A stretch of DNA of 17,505 bases from RGIG1752 sp045650425 (GCA_045650425.1 JAZRRD010000049.1:1-17505), one strand, 5' to 3'; shown: positions 5,117 to 13,190, counted from the first letter of the stretch. The notes: generated by a model from the letters alone, not told the origin. Translations and numbers: made by a program.

Positions 5117-5685
5117 ATGGCGAAAAAGAACGGAATAACATATACTTGTCTTTGTTGTTCATATGATTTAGTTGAATCAGAATTTCCTAAAAGTGCATCA
5201 TATTTAAATCAAAAGACAGGTAGACTACCTTATTGTAAAGGTTGTTGTTCTGAATTTTATGATAGATTATTAGTAGAACAACAAGATGAAATGAAAGCAT
5301 TATATAAATTTTGTATGCAATTAGATATATATTTTGATAGAGATTTAGCTAATACATTAGCGGCTAATAAAAATGCTACAAGTAATTTAGGATTTAGATA
5401 TATTAATAAAATGGGATTAGTCCAATATAGAAAGAAAACTTTTTCTGATACTAAATGTTTTATAAATGTTTTTCCTATATCAGAAGATGAAATAGAAGAA
5501 ATAATGTATTTAAATGTCGAAAGAAATAAAGAAGATATTCTTAGAGAAGCTAAAAATGCTATAACCCCAGAAATAATTGGTAGATGGGGAACTGGCTTTG
5601 AATATGAAGAATATATGTTTTTAGAAGAAAGATATCAAATATGCCTTGATACATATGAAAATAATAATCCCGCATCATTATGGGT
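5117..5685 (+). CDS. terS: Terminase small subunit, exon 1 (N-terminal part, Zn-finger)
   Basis: This exon encodes residues 1-189 and two bases of codon 190. I start at ATG 5117 because AAAGGAAG (5102-5109) lies before it. The in-frame ATG at 5099 overlaps that site. The N-terminus has two Cys pairs, in 'YTCLCCSYDL' and 'PYCKGCCSEFYDRL', which fit a zinc ribbon as in terminase small subunits of clostridial phages. A helical region follows. The end 'EERYQICLDTYENNNPASLW' suits the mid-region of such proteins. The uninterrupted frame would run only to a TAA at 5702-5704, with the tail peptide encoded by the intron. Joined to 6999-7437 it gives a 335-aa protein. The small subunit recognises packaging DNA and loads the large subunit, whose gene follows. 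Family assignment rests on position and pattern. Confidence 0.7.
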
Positions 5686-5894
5686 AATTTGCCCTAATTG
5701 TTAAGTAATTAGCAATTGAAAACAACTTTAATTGCAGGTAATCCCTAAAGCCTTACACCAAAACGGAATATGAAAATATAAACGGTGATGGTACGAAAGT
5801 AGAAAAAACGTAAGGATATACATAAGGTTAAATCCTAAGTGTATGCGACAATGGGTGTTCATGCAGAGAAGATATCTAAGTTAAATTATTTTAA

Positions 5895-5923
5895 TTGACA
5901 TAATATAAAATTAATAGTATAAT
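5895..5923 (+). promoter_or_regulatory. Consensus promoter inside the intron for the endonuclease gene
   Basis: TTGACA (5895-5900) and TATAAT (5918-5923) are separated by 17 bp, ahead of the endonuclease start at 5950. It shares TTGACATAATATAAA and GTATAAT with the promoter at 526-554. It should allow the endonuclease to be made without transcription of the terminase operon. Confidence 0.85.
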
Positions 5924-5949
5924 AAAAAACAAAGAAAGGAGATGAAAAA

Positions 5950-6840
5950 ATGGGTAGAAAATTAACTTATGAATTTGTTAAAGAATATGTTGAGTCATTT
6001 GGTTATATTTTATTAACAAATTATTATGAAAATAATAATCAAACATTAGAAATGATTTGTCCTAATGGACACTTTTATAAAACTTGTTTTAGAAAATTTA
6101 GAGAAAGTAGAAGATGTAGTGAATGTAATAAAGTTTCATTAGAAGAAATATTGGATTTTTTAGGTAAAATTAATTATAAATATATTAATAAGGAATATAA
6201 AAATGGAAAATTATATGTAACTTTTGAATGTTCACATAATCATATTAGAACAATGTATTGGCAAGATATAAAAAGAGGGAAAAGATGTTTTGATTGTTGT
6301 GGTAGTGAAAAATACACACAAGAATTTGTTGATATATATATAAAAAAATATGGTCATAAATTATTATCAATATATGAGTCTGCCAATAAAGATATTAATA
6401 TTTTGTGTGATGAAGGACATATTTATACAACGACTTTTAATCAATTTAAAAATGGTAATAGAAGATGTGATAAATGTCATGGTTCAAGTGGAGAAAAAGC
6501 AATACAAATATATTTAAATAAATTTTTAAAAGAAAATATAGATTACTTTCATAATAAAGAATATTTTAAAGATTTATTTAGTATGAATGGAAAATTATTA
6601 AGACCAGACTTTATATTACCACAATATAAAATATGGATAGAATTTGATGGACAACAACATTTTGAACCAGTAGACTTTGCTAATAAAGGAAAAGAATGGG
6701 CAGAGGAAAACTTTAAAAAAGTAAAATATAATGACCAATTAAAAAATGAATATGCAAAAAATAACGGTTGGAAATTAATTAGAATACCTTATACTGAATT
6801 TGATAATATAGAAATTATACTAGATAAAGAATTAAAATAA
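5950..6840 (+). CDS. Intron-encoded homing endonuclease, EDxHD (Vsr-like) type with three zinc-finger repeats
   Basis: A 296-aa protein starting at ATG 5950 behind AAAGGAGATG. Residues about 25-180 hold three repeats, each with C-x3-H followed by C-x2-C: C37/H41/C56/C59, C94/H98/C113/C116 and C153/H157/C173/C176. They are likely treble-clef zinc modules that read the target DNA. The C-terminal domain (about 180-296) has 'GEKAI', 'LRPDFILPQYKIWIEFDGQQHF', 'ND' at 261-262 and 'NNGWKLIRIPYTEF'. This is the order of the Vsr-like EDxHD nucleases such as I-Bth0305I, with candidate catalytic residues E182, D220, D233, H237 and D262. It lies fully within the group I intron, so its job is to cut intron-less terminase alleles and drive intron homing. 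It has its own promoter. Family placement is firm by motif. The cleavage site is not shown. Confidence 0.85.
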   Translation: MGRKLTYEFVKEYVESFGYILLTNYYENNNQTLEMICPNGHFYKTCFRKFRESRRCSECNKVSLEEILDFLGKINYKYINKEYKNGKLYVTFECSHNHIRTMYWQDIKRGKRCFDCCGSEKYTQEFVDIYIKKYGHKLLSIYESANKDINILCDEGHIYTTTFNQFKNGNRRCDKCHGSSGEKAIQIYLNKFLKENIDYFHNKEYFKDLFSMNGKLLRPDFILPQYKIWIEFDGQQHFEPVDFANKGKEWAEENFKKVKYNDQLKNEYAKNNGWKLIRIPYTEFDNIEIILDKELK

Positions 6841-6998
6841 TTTGATATGATATAACTTTCAACGACTATCCTTGAAATAGGAGTACATTCAAGTGAATGG
6901 AAAAAGGTTGCCCCTAACGAGTAATGTCGAGGGTGAAGAAATAGTCTGCTCTCATACGAAAGTATGAGCAGTATCTTAGATACGGTATGAGATTAACG

Positions 6999-7437
6999 AC
7001 CTCATATGAACATAAAGGATTACCAAGAAATGTGTATAAACTATTTAGAATTAAGAAAAAATAGAGGAAATTATCAAGCGCAACAGAAATTACAAGAAAT
7101 GATAGATAGACTTCAAAAAGGTTGTAAAATGAAAATAGCACAATTAGATAATACGGAAGATGATAATGCGGCATTTGGTAGATTTATAGATAGAATAGAA
7201 ATGTTTGAGCCTTGTGATAAAAGATTGTCATTTTTTGAAGATATAGATAATATTAGAAAATATATAAAAAAATGGTTTGTTTTACCTTTTTCAAAAGAGT
7301 TAGAAATAATGAATGAAGAAGATATAAATAAAATCTTAGAGGGTGAATATATAGATGATTATTCTGATATAAATAAAATTTATCAAGAACAACAAGAAAA
7401 ATATTTAGAGGAAAATGAAGATGACAGAGAAGGATAA
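6999..7437 (+). CDS. terS: Terminase small subunit, exon 2 (C-terminal part)
   Basis: The exon begins with A6999, which completes the split Val codon (GT+A), and continues 'PHMNIKDYQEMCINYLELRKNR'. It encodes residues 190-335 of the spliced protein. The ATG at 7006 has no Shine-Dalgarno site, because the bases before it belong to the intron end, so independent translation is unlikely. The helix 'NYQAQQKLQEMIDRLQKGCKMK' may be a coiled coil. 'FFEDIDNIRKYIKKWFVLPFSKELEI' resembles the C-terminal region of clostridial phage small terminases that contacts the large subunit. The gene overlaps the large terminase start at 7421 by 17 bases, as expected for translational coupling of two packaging subunits. 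Confidence 0.7.
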
Positions 7438-9214
7438 TATAGAAGAAATTATATCAGATGATGTTATAAAAAGTTCTCATAGAAAAAGAGATAACTTGTC
7501 ACCTAGAAAAAAAGACAGATTTCAAGAAGGTATGAAATTATGGACTTCATTTTTTAGGTTAAACCTTCATAGATTTTGTATTGATTATTTAGGATTAAAT
7601 CTATATCCTTTTCAAATGATAATGTTGTATTTAATGAATGTAATGTATAGCACTTGCTTTATATGTGCAAGGGGTTTATCAAAATCATATACTTGTGCAA
7701 TATTTTTATGTGCAAGAGCAATATTATACCCTGGTCAACTTATATTAGTAAGTTGTACTACTAAAGAACAATCAAGAACATTGATAAGAGAGAAAATTGG
7801 AAAAGAATTAATGAAACAGTCACCTATGTTAAGGAGAGAAATAGCCGATATAAAAGTTGGAACAAATGAAACCTGTGTATATTTTAGAAATGGGTCAACC
7901 ATTCAAGCAATAAACGCATCCGAAAATACCAGAGGGTTAAGGGCGCATATTCTCGTAGTAGACGAATATCGTATGATACAAGGTGGATTTGATACACTTA
8001 ACTCTATATTAAAACCTTTCTTAAACTGCGTTAGAATACCTAAGTTTAAGAATAATGAAAATAGTAAATATAAGAATTATCCATCAGAAGAAAATAAAAC
8101 TATTTACTTATCATCTGCTTGGTTAGGTGACCATTGGAGTTATGATTTATATAAAGAACATAGAGAAAAAATGTTAAAAGGAGAAGATTGGTTTACTTGT
8201 AATTTACCATATCAATTATCCGCACATCATGGATTATTAACAAAGAAAAGAATTGATGATATTGTTAGTAGTGAAAATATGTCGGATATGTCGTTTAGTA
8301 TGGAATTTGAAGCGTTATTTTATAAAACAAATGACCATTCATTCTTTAAACCTTCTGATATATTACCATTAAGAACTTTAGAAAGTGCTTGGTATCCTCC
8401 TACAACAGAAGGATTTGTAATGAATAAGAATAAAGATATGTCCAAAAGACCATATTATCTTAAACCTATTGTCAAAGATGAAATGCGAGTATTATCTTGC
8501 GATATCGCCTTAATGGACAGTAAAAATGGTAAGAACAACGATAACGCTATATTTACTTTCTTTAGATGTTTACCTAAAAATGAGAATTATATAGCAGAAG
8601 TTTTATATCAAGCATCATATGAAGGCGCTAAGGCTAAAGAATTAGCATTATACATTAAACGATTATATTATGATGCACAATGTGAATATATCGTACTAGA
8701 CGTTCAAGGTAATGGTTTATCTGTGTTAGATGAACTAGGAGAGCCAACTGTTGATAGTGAGCGTGGAGAAACATATCCTCCTTTAAAAGCTATGAATGAA
8801 GATAGATATGCAGACAGATGTGGTTATGCAAATGCACAAAAATGTATATACTGTATTGCTGGTAATCAAAAACTAAATCACGAAATAGCGATACAATTAA
8901 AAACTTCATTCCAAAATAAAACTATTAAATTATTAAAAAATCAAATGGAAGCAGAAGACTTTATAGAAGGTTTTGAAATATTACCTCCACAAGAACAAGC
9001 TAATAAATTATTACCTTATATTCAAACATCATTAATGCAAAATGAAATAATATGTTTAGAATATGAAATAAGGCAGTCTTATATCAAAGTGTACGAAACT
9101 GGTAAAAACCGAAAAGATAGATATTCTAGTTTAAGTTATGGAAATTATTTCATACGACAACAAGAAAAAAAATTAAAGAAAAAGAAAAAAGGAAGTTCAA
9201 TAAATTTATGGTAA
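7421..9214 (+). CDS. terL: Terminase large subunit (ATPase and nuclease packaging motor)
   Basis: A 597-aa protein. I use ATG 7421, nine bases after GAGG (7408-7411). ATG 7415 gives two more residues but poorer spacing. The ATPase half has a Walker A variant 'ARGLSKS' (83-89), Walker B 'HILVVDEYR' with D181 and E182 as the acidic pair, and the coupling motif 'LSSAW' (229-233). The nuclease half has the RNase H-like acidic positions D360 ('LSCDIALMD') and D426 ('YIVLDVQGNG'). Length and order fit a complete TerL. It powers DNA translocation into the prohead through the portal encoded next and cuts the DNA. The C-terminus is Lys-rich. Confidence 0.92.
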   Translation: MTEKDNIEEIISDDVIKSSHRKRDNLSPRKKDRFQEGMKLWTSFFRLNLHRFCIDYLGLNLYPFQMIMLYLMNVMYSTCFICARGLSKSYTCAIFLCARAILYPGQLILVSCTTKEQSRTLIREKIGKELMKQSPMLRREIADIKVGTNETCVYFRNGSTIQAINASENTRGLRAHILVVDEYRMIQGGFDTLNSILKPFLNCVRIPKFKNNENSKYKNYPSEENKTIYLSSAWLGDHWSYDLYKEHREKMLKGEDWFTCNLPYQLSAHHGLLTKKRIDDIVSSENMSDMSFSMEFEALFYKTNDHSFFKPSDILPLRTLESAWYPPTTEGFVMNKNKDMSKRPYYLKPIVKDEMRVLSCDIALMDSKNGKNNDNAIFTFFRCLPKNENYIAEVLYQASYEGAKAKELALYIKRLYYDAQCEYIVLDVQGNGLSVLDELGEPTVDSERGETYPPLKAMNEDRYADRCGYANAQKCIYCIAGNQKLNHEIAIQLKTSFQNKTIKLLKNQMEAEDFIEGFEILPPQEQANKLLPYIQTSLMQNEIICLEYEIRQSYIKVYETGKNRKDRYSSLSYGNYFIRQQEKKLKKKKKGSSINLW

Positions 9215-9227
9215 GGAGTTGAAATAA

Positions 9228-10706
9228 TTGTCTGAACAAGAAAATAAAAAAGTGGAAGAAATTAAAGAGAAAAAAAGATATTTCGCAGAAACTTCCGTAG
9301 CGAGTAATGCAACTAACTATGCTTTCAACCCAACTAAGTATACAACAGATGATGTTGTAAGTTTATTAGAAGACCCACAAAAAAATGCGGCTTCACTTCA
9401 AGAAGTGAGTTTATGGTTGTATTATAATAGTGGTATTTATTATAGATTAATAAATAACTTTGCCGGTATGAATAGATATGATATGTATTTATTCCCTAGC
9501 ACTATCAATAGATTTAGTAAGGGTGGAAAGAAAAAAACTAATGCAGATAAATTATTAAAGGAATACCTTGATATTGCCCAAAATGTAGAAAGGTTAAGTT
9601 GGAAATCAAACTTTAGAACAATAGGCACTAATCTTATGATAATAGGAGAAGTTTATTTATATAAAATAGAAGATAATAGTGGAGTTATTTTAAAAGAAAT
9701 ACCTTCAAATTTATGTAAAATAAGTAAAGTTATAAATGATGGTTTATATAAATATTCTATAAATATGAGTAAACTAGGAACAGAAGCCTTATATAATATG
9801 ATGCCAAAAGGTATACAACAATTATATGATAAACATGTTGCAGGAAGTATACCACCAGAAGGATATAGTGAAAATAATTATGCAATAGTAGAAGATAAAG
9901 AAGCTATTTGTCTAAGTATGAATCAATTTGTTGGTACAAAATCTGTTCCTCCTATGTGCTATATCTTTCCTTCTATAATAAGATTGATGACAGAAGAAGA
10001 AAATGAGATAGTGGAAAGCAAAGCTAATAATCTTAAATTAATACACATGAAATATCCAGTTGATGCAGAAGGTGAATCAATACTTGATGAAGATGCAATA
10101 AGAAAAATGCACAATTCTGCAAAAGCTAATTTACCAACGGGGGTAGCAATAAACACTAACCCTTTAGAACTTACTGCACATACTCTACAAAGAACAGGTA
10201 ATGTTGCAACAAGTAATAGACAAACATTAACTGAACTTGTATATAACAATGCAGGAGTTAATAGTGAAATATTCAATGGTAACAATAGTAACAATCAAGC
10301 TATACTTAGTGGATTAGTTGCAGATGAAATTATAGCAGACACATTAAATAACTTATTTGAAAATTATGTTAAATATGAAATTAAAACTAAAAAGAAAAAT
10401 GCTTTATGGTTACCTAGATTTATAAGAAATACTAAGTATAATGAAAATGCTTTAGAAGAACAAGCATATAAAGGTGCTACTGTTGGATTATCAAGAATGA
10501 AATATTTAGCAACTCAACATTATAGTCCATTAGAAGCTATATCTATATTAGAGTTTGAAACAGAAAATGGAATAGATGATTTATTTGTACCATTAGCTAC
10601 TGCTTTCACTCAAAGTGCTAATGCAGAAGAAAACAACGGTAGACCAAAGGCTAGTGATACAGATAGTGAAAAACAAGTTTCTGATAATCAAGATAGTACC
10701 ATTTAA
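9228..10706 (+). CDS. Portal protein
   Basis: A 492-aa protein starting at TTG 9228, nine bases after AAGGAG (9213-9218), which overlaps the end of terL. No ATG with a better site is near. Position directly after TerL and before the protease fits the portal. The N-terminal region 'DPQKNAASLQEVSLWLYYNSGIYYRLINNFAGM' is the usual portal opening. 'GEVYLYKI' and 'EIPSNLCKI' fit the wing/clip strands, and 'NSNNQAILSGLVADEIIADTL' suits the long stem/crown helices near the channel. The acidic, polar C-terminus (about 460-492) is probably disordered. The dodecameric portal is the DNA gate of the head and the base for the connector proteins encoded at 14301-16343. Confidence 0.82.
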   Translation: MSEQENKKVEEIKEKKRYFAETSVASNATNYAFNPTKYTTDDVVSLLEDPQKNAASLQEVSLWLYYNSGIYYRLINNFAGMNRYDMYLFPSTINRFSKGGKKKTNADKLLKEYLDIAQNVERLSWKSNFRTIGTNLMIIGEVYLYKIEDNSGVILKEIPSNLCKISKVINDGLYKYSINMSKLGTEALYNMMPKGIQQLYDKHVAGSIPPEGYSENNYAIVEDKEAICLSMNQFVGTKSVPPMCYIFPSIIRLMTEEENEIVESKANNLKLIHMKYPVDAEGESILDEDAIRKMHNSAKANLPTGVAINTNPLELTAHTLQRTGNVATSNRQTLTELVYNNAGVNSEIFNGNNSNNQAILSGLVADEIIADTLNNLFENYVKYEIKTKKKNALWLPRFIRNTKYNENALEEQAYKGATVGLSRMKYLATQHYSPLEAISILEFETENGIDDLFVPLATAFTQSANAEENNGRPKASDTDSEKQVSDNQDSTI

Positions 10707-10781
10707 GATGTATATTTAATATTTTTTTCAATAATCTGTCCTATATTATAAATGTAAGGCAAAAAAGATAGGGGTGATAAA

Positions 10782-10964
10782 ATGTTAATTTATACTACCG
10801 ATATAAAAGTTAAAGAAAAACTACTTAGTAAAGGAGAAGTCTTAATAACAGAAAGAAGGGTAAATGATGAAATATACTTCTTTTTTAGATTAAGCAATCC
10901 TTCAATAATACAAAAATTTTCACATAATGATATAGTTGTGTGTAATAATAATTTATTTCTTTAA
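10782..10964 (+). CDS. Small protein of unknown function between portal and protease
   Basis: I do not recognise this 60-aa protein. The ATG follows ATAGGGGTGATAAA, an acceptable ribosome site. The sequence reads as short strands and one helix ('TDIKVKEKLLSKGEVLITERRVNDEIYFFFRLS', then 'IVVCNNNLFL'). It has no membrane segment or metal motif. The 75-base gap before it is A+T-rich, without a terminator or clear promoter. It ends 18 bases before the protease gene and is probably co-transcribed with the head genes. Confidence 0.6.
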   Translation: MLIYTTDIKVKEKLLSKGEVLITERRVNDEIYFFFRLSNPSIIQKFSHNDIVVCNNNLFL

Positions 10965-10982
10965 CAGAAAGGTGGTGAATAA

Positions 10983-12692
10983 ATGAATAGACTACAATTA
11001 CCTATAAAATCTTTTGAAAAATTTGAAGAAACATTAAATAATTCAAATTTTCATCCAGTAAAAATTATGATATGTCATACAGGAGAAAATTTGAATGGCT
11101 CTGTTTTTTCATTAGACAGTTTTAATAAATCTATTAATACATTATCCAACATTCCTATACTTGGCTTTGTAAAAATTGATGACAATGGCAACAAAGACTT
11201 AGCCGGACACGAAATAGATTTAGATTTATTCGTTGACGAAGATGGGAAAATAAATGTAAGAGAATATTATAAAGAAGTTCCAATAGGTGTAATACCAGAA
11301 ACTAACAATTATTTCTTTGAAGAAATAGATGGGGAAACTTATTTAGGTTGCTACGGTTACATATGGAAATGTTATAGTAATGACGCATATGATATATTAC
11401 TAGATGATGAAGAAAAAGAAGTGTCAATGGAAATACTTATAAAAGAGTGTTCATATGACAAACAAAACAGATGTAACATAGATAAATTTGAGTTCTTAGG
11501 AATAACTTGTTTAGGGTCTGCTCACCCAGGGGCAATGGGAAGAAATTGTACTATAAATATGAACTTTTCTGCTAACGAGAATAAAGAGTTCTTCGACGCA
11601 GTTGAAAAGTTAAATAAAATATTGAAATCCCAAGGAAAGGAGGACTTTGTTATGGATAACATAGAAGAAAAAGATTTACAAGTTGACTATGAAGAAAAAG
11701 AAGTTGAAGAAATAGAAGAAATGGAAATTGTTGAACAACCAATAGAAGAAGAATTTGCAGAAATAGAAGAAGAAGATAAGGAAGAAGTTTGCCAAGAATG
11801 TGGTAAAAATCCTTGTGAATGTGAAGAAGTAGAAGAAGAATTTGCAGAAGAAGAAATAGAAGAAGAATTTGAAGCTATCGAAGAATTTGCAGAAGTTGAG
11901 GAAGAAGACGACAAAGAAGAAGTTTGTTCAGAATGTGGTAAAAATCCTTGCGAATGTGAAGAAGAAGTAGTTGAAGAAGAATTTGAGGTTGTTGAAGAAG
12001 AAATAGAAAAAAAAGAAGACTTTGGACTTTCTTTAAATAATCTTTATAGAGCAATAAGTGTATCTTTTGACAATATAACATATCAATATACTAGTTTTTG
12101 GGGTGACACTTTCGATTGTAGAAAATATTATCTTGAAGATTTAATTCCAAATGATAATATGGCAATAGTTTATGATGATGAAGATGGAAACTATTATGGG
12201 GTTTCTTATTCATTTGATAATGATGATGTTATATGCAATCTTGAAGGTAAAATCCAATATATACAAGAATGGCGACCAAAACTTGATGGTACTAGAACTT
12301 TTGAAATAGAAGAAAAGGATAAAGTTTCAGTTGCATCAATATTTGAAAAAGTTGGGGAAGAACTTCATTCTTTAAGACAATTCAAACAAAGTGTTGAAGA
12401 AACAGAAAGATTTGAAGAACTTAAACAACAAGTAGAATCTATATTAGATACTTTCAACTTTGAAGAAGAAGAGGTTGCAGAATTAAAAACTAAAGCATTA
12501 AATAGAGAAATAGATTTAGAAAGATTTGAAGATAAACTTTGTGTATTAGAAGTTAGAAAAATGAGAAGTCAAAAATTCTCTATGAAACAAACAGAAGAAG
12601 TAAATAGTTTACCTATATCTGATACAGAAGAAAAAGTTAAACCTGTTGGTAAATACCAAGGTTTATTAAACAAATATGGAAATAAAAAATAA
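10983..12692 (+). CDS. Prohead protease fused to scaffold protein
   Basis: A 569-aa protein starting at ATG 10983 after GAAAGGTGGTG. Residues 1-195 form a compact domain with 'IPILGF', 'DLAGHEIDL' (H76) and 'KEVSMEILI' (S148), the His and Ser pattern of head maturation proteases. Residues about 225-345 are extremely Glu-rich and contain two copies of E-E-V-C-x-E-C-G-K-N-P-C-E-C (Cys 270/273/278/280 and 315/318/323/325), 45 residues apart. Residues about 346-430 form a Trp/Tyr-containing domain, and the rest is helical and charged, as in scaffolds. A second start at 11652 would give the scaffold alone. The protein should direct capsid assembly and then be digested. The protease assignment rests on position, fusion layout and the two motifs. 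Confidence 0.72.
   Translation: MNRLQLPIKSFEKFEETLNNSNFHPVKIMICHTGENLNGSVFSLDSFNKSINTLSNIPILGFVKIDDNGNKDLAGHEIDLDLFVDEDGKINVREYYKEVPIGVIPETNNYFFEEIDGETYLGCYGYIWKCYSNDAYDILLDDEEKEVSMEILIKECSYDKQNRCNIDKFEFLGITCLGSAHPGAMGRNCTINMNFSANENKEFFDAVEKLNKILKSQGKEDFVMDNIEEKDLQVDYEEKEVEEIEEMEIVEQPIEEEFAEIEEEDKEEVCQECGKNPCECEEVEEEFAEEEIEEEFEAIEEFAEVEEEDDKEEVCSECGKNPCECEEEVVEEEFEVVEEEIEKKEDFGLSLNNLYRAISVSFDNITYQYTSFWGDTFDCRKYYLEDLIPNDNMAIVYDDEDGNYYGVSYSFDNDDVICNLEGKIQYIQEWRPKLDGTRTFEIEEKDKVSVASIFEKVGEELHSLRQFKQSVEETERFEELKQQVESILDTFNFEEEEVAELKTKALNREIDLERFEDKLCVLEVRKMRSQKFSMKQTEEVNSLPISDTEEKVKPVGKYQGLLNKYGNKK
11636..11654 (+). promoter_or_regulatory. Internal ribosome binding site and ATG for a separate scaffold protein
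   Basis: AAAGGAGG (11636-11643) lies eight bases before the in-frame ATG 11652 inside the protease-scaffold gene. It is among the strongest Shine-Dalgarno matches in the window, and it falls exactly at the boundary between the protease domain and the Glu-rich scaffold region. Confidence 0.7.
11652..12692 (+). CDS. Nested scaffold protein (in-frame internal start)
   Basis: Translation from ATG 11652 gives a 346-aa protein beginning 'MDNIEEKDLQVDYEEKEVEE', identical to residues 224-569 of the protease-scaffold fusion. It contains the Glu-rich stretch, both Cys4 motifs, the aromatic domain and the helical tail, but no protease. Overlapping protease and scaffold genes with a shared C-terminus are established for phage lambda (C and Nu3). 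In such a system the short form is made in excess and fills the prohead. The start is supported by the AAAGGAGG site and its location at the domain border. No expression evidence is available. Confidence 0.6.
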   Translation: MDNIEEKDLQVDYEEKEVEEIEEMEIVEQPIEEEFAEIEEEDKEEVCQECGKNPCECEEVEEEFAEEEIEEEFEAIEEFAEVEEEDDKEEVCSECGKNPCECEEEVVEEEFEVVEEEIEKKEDFGLSLNNLYRAISVSFDNITYQYTSFWGDTFDCRKYYLEDLIPNDNMAIVYDDEDGNYYGVSYSFDNDDVICNLEGKIQYIQEWRPKLDGTRTFEIEEKDKVSVASIFEKVGEELHSLRQFKQSVEETERFEELKQQVESILDTFNFEEEEVAELKTKALNREIDLERFEDKLCVLEVRKMRSQKFSMKQTEEVNSLPISDTEEKVKPVGKYQGLLNKYGNKK

Positions 12693-12716
12693 AAAAAAAT
12701 AAAGGAGTAGATTTAA

Positions 12717-13190
12717 GTGGCTAGAATAATAAGATTAGATATAATAAATGGAAATCCAAGAAGTTTTGTTGCACCAGCAGACTTAGAACAAGGATTATTC
12801 TTAGAAATAGTAGGAAAAGCACCAAATGCAGAATTAGGTGTTGAAGCAGATTATGAAGCATATGCAGTTGAATTAGCAAAAGCTGATACTGAAAGAGGAC
12901 AATTAATGTTACATGCATCAGTTGCTAATATGTATGATGAAAGAAAAGGAGAAATAGACTTCGTATTAGAAGAAGGAAGAGTAGGTAGAGGATATCAACC
13001 AATAATGGGAGATATAGTTACTTTAGCTGCAGATTTATTTGAGGCAAAACCAAATGTTGGAGATAAAGTTGGATTAGCTGCAGATGGAAAATTAGCAGTA
13101 GGTGGAGATTTAGCAGTAGTTGAAGCTTTAGAAGATTTAACTATACCAGGAGCAGAACCACAAGAATCAGTAGTAATAAGATTTTTATAA
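12717..13190 (+). CDS. Probable capsid decoration or minor head protein
   Basis: A 157-aa protein starting at GTG 12717, nine bases after AAAGGAG. It lies between the scaffold and the major capsid protein, the usual place for a head decoration protein. The sequence looks beta-rich and Ala/Gly/Val-rich ('QGLFLEIVGKAPNAELGVEA', 'QLMLHASVANMYDERKGEID', 'VGDKVGLAADGKLAVGGDLA'), with no Cys, coiled coil or membrane segment. It uses few codon types and many A-ending ones, like the capsid gene, consistent with high expression. The specific family is not recognised. A small unknown structural subunit is the alternative. Confidence 0.55.
   Translation: MARIIRLDIINGNPRSFVAPADLEQGLFLEIVGKAPNAELGVEADYEAYAVELAKADTERGQLMLHASVANMYDERKGEIDFVLEEGRVGRGYQPIMGDIVTLAADLFEAKPNVGDKVGLAADGKLAVGGDLAVVEALEDLTIPGAEPQESVVIRFL

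Larger units (their letters stand above)
5686..6998 (+). ncRNA. Group I intron (self-splicing, mobile) in the small terminase gene
   Basis: The ends are inferred from the conserved core. P1: exon bases 5682-5685 (GGGT) pair with GCCC at 5691-5694, giving the required U-G pair at the 5' splice site after T5685, and ATTA (5677-5680) pairs with TAAT (5695-5698). The 5' core has the P-type 'TTTAATTGCAGG' near 5730 and the P5 region. P7: GACTAT (6864-6869) pairs with ATAGTC (6941-6946). P9: CTCATAC (6951-6957) and GTATGAG (6962-6968) are closed by a GAAA tetraloop, and GTATC/GATAC (6971-6983) forms a second stem. The 3' end is set at G6998. Exon phase (GT + A) and the open frame across the junction support both ends. 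The peripheral stems fit subgroup IA. An endonuclease gene lies in the loop before P7, probably P6. Exact ends need an RNA test. Confidence 0.85.

Noticed and set aside
5686..5704. Natural C-terminus of the terminase at the stop codon 5702-5704
   Set aside because: The stop lies inside the intron. Splicing after T5685 restores a frame into 6999-7437 with the expected C-terminal region.
7006..7437. Separate gene starting at ATG 7006 after the intron
   Set aside because: It has no ribosome binding site, and the bases before the ATG belong to the intron end and exon joint. The frame is better explained as exon 2 of the small terminase.
11687..12081. Minus-strand open frames rich in Ser or Leu opposite the Glu-rich scaffold
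   Set aside because: They are the complement of GAA/GAAG repeats, which read as Ser/Leu codons on the other strand, and they lack start signals.
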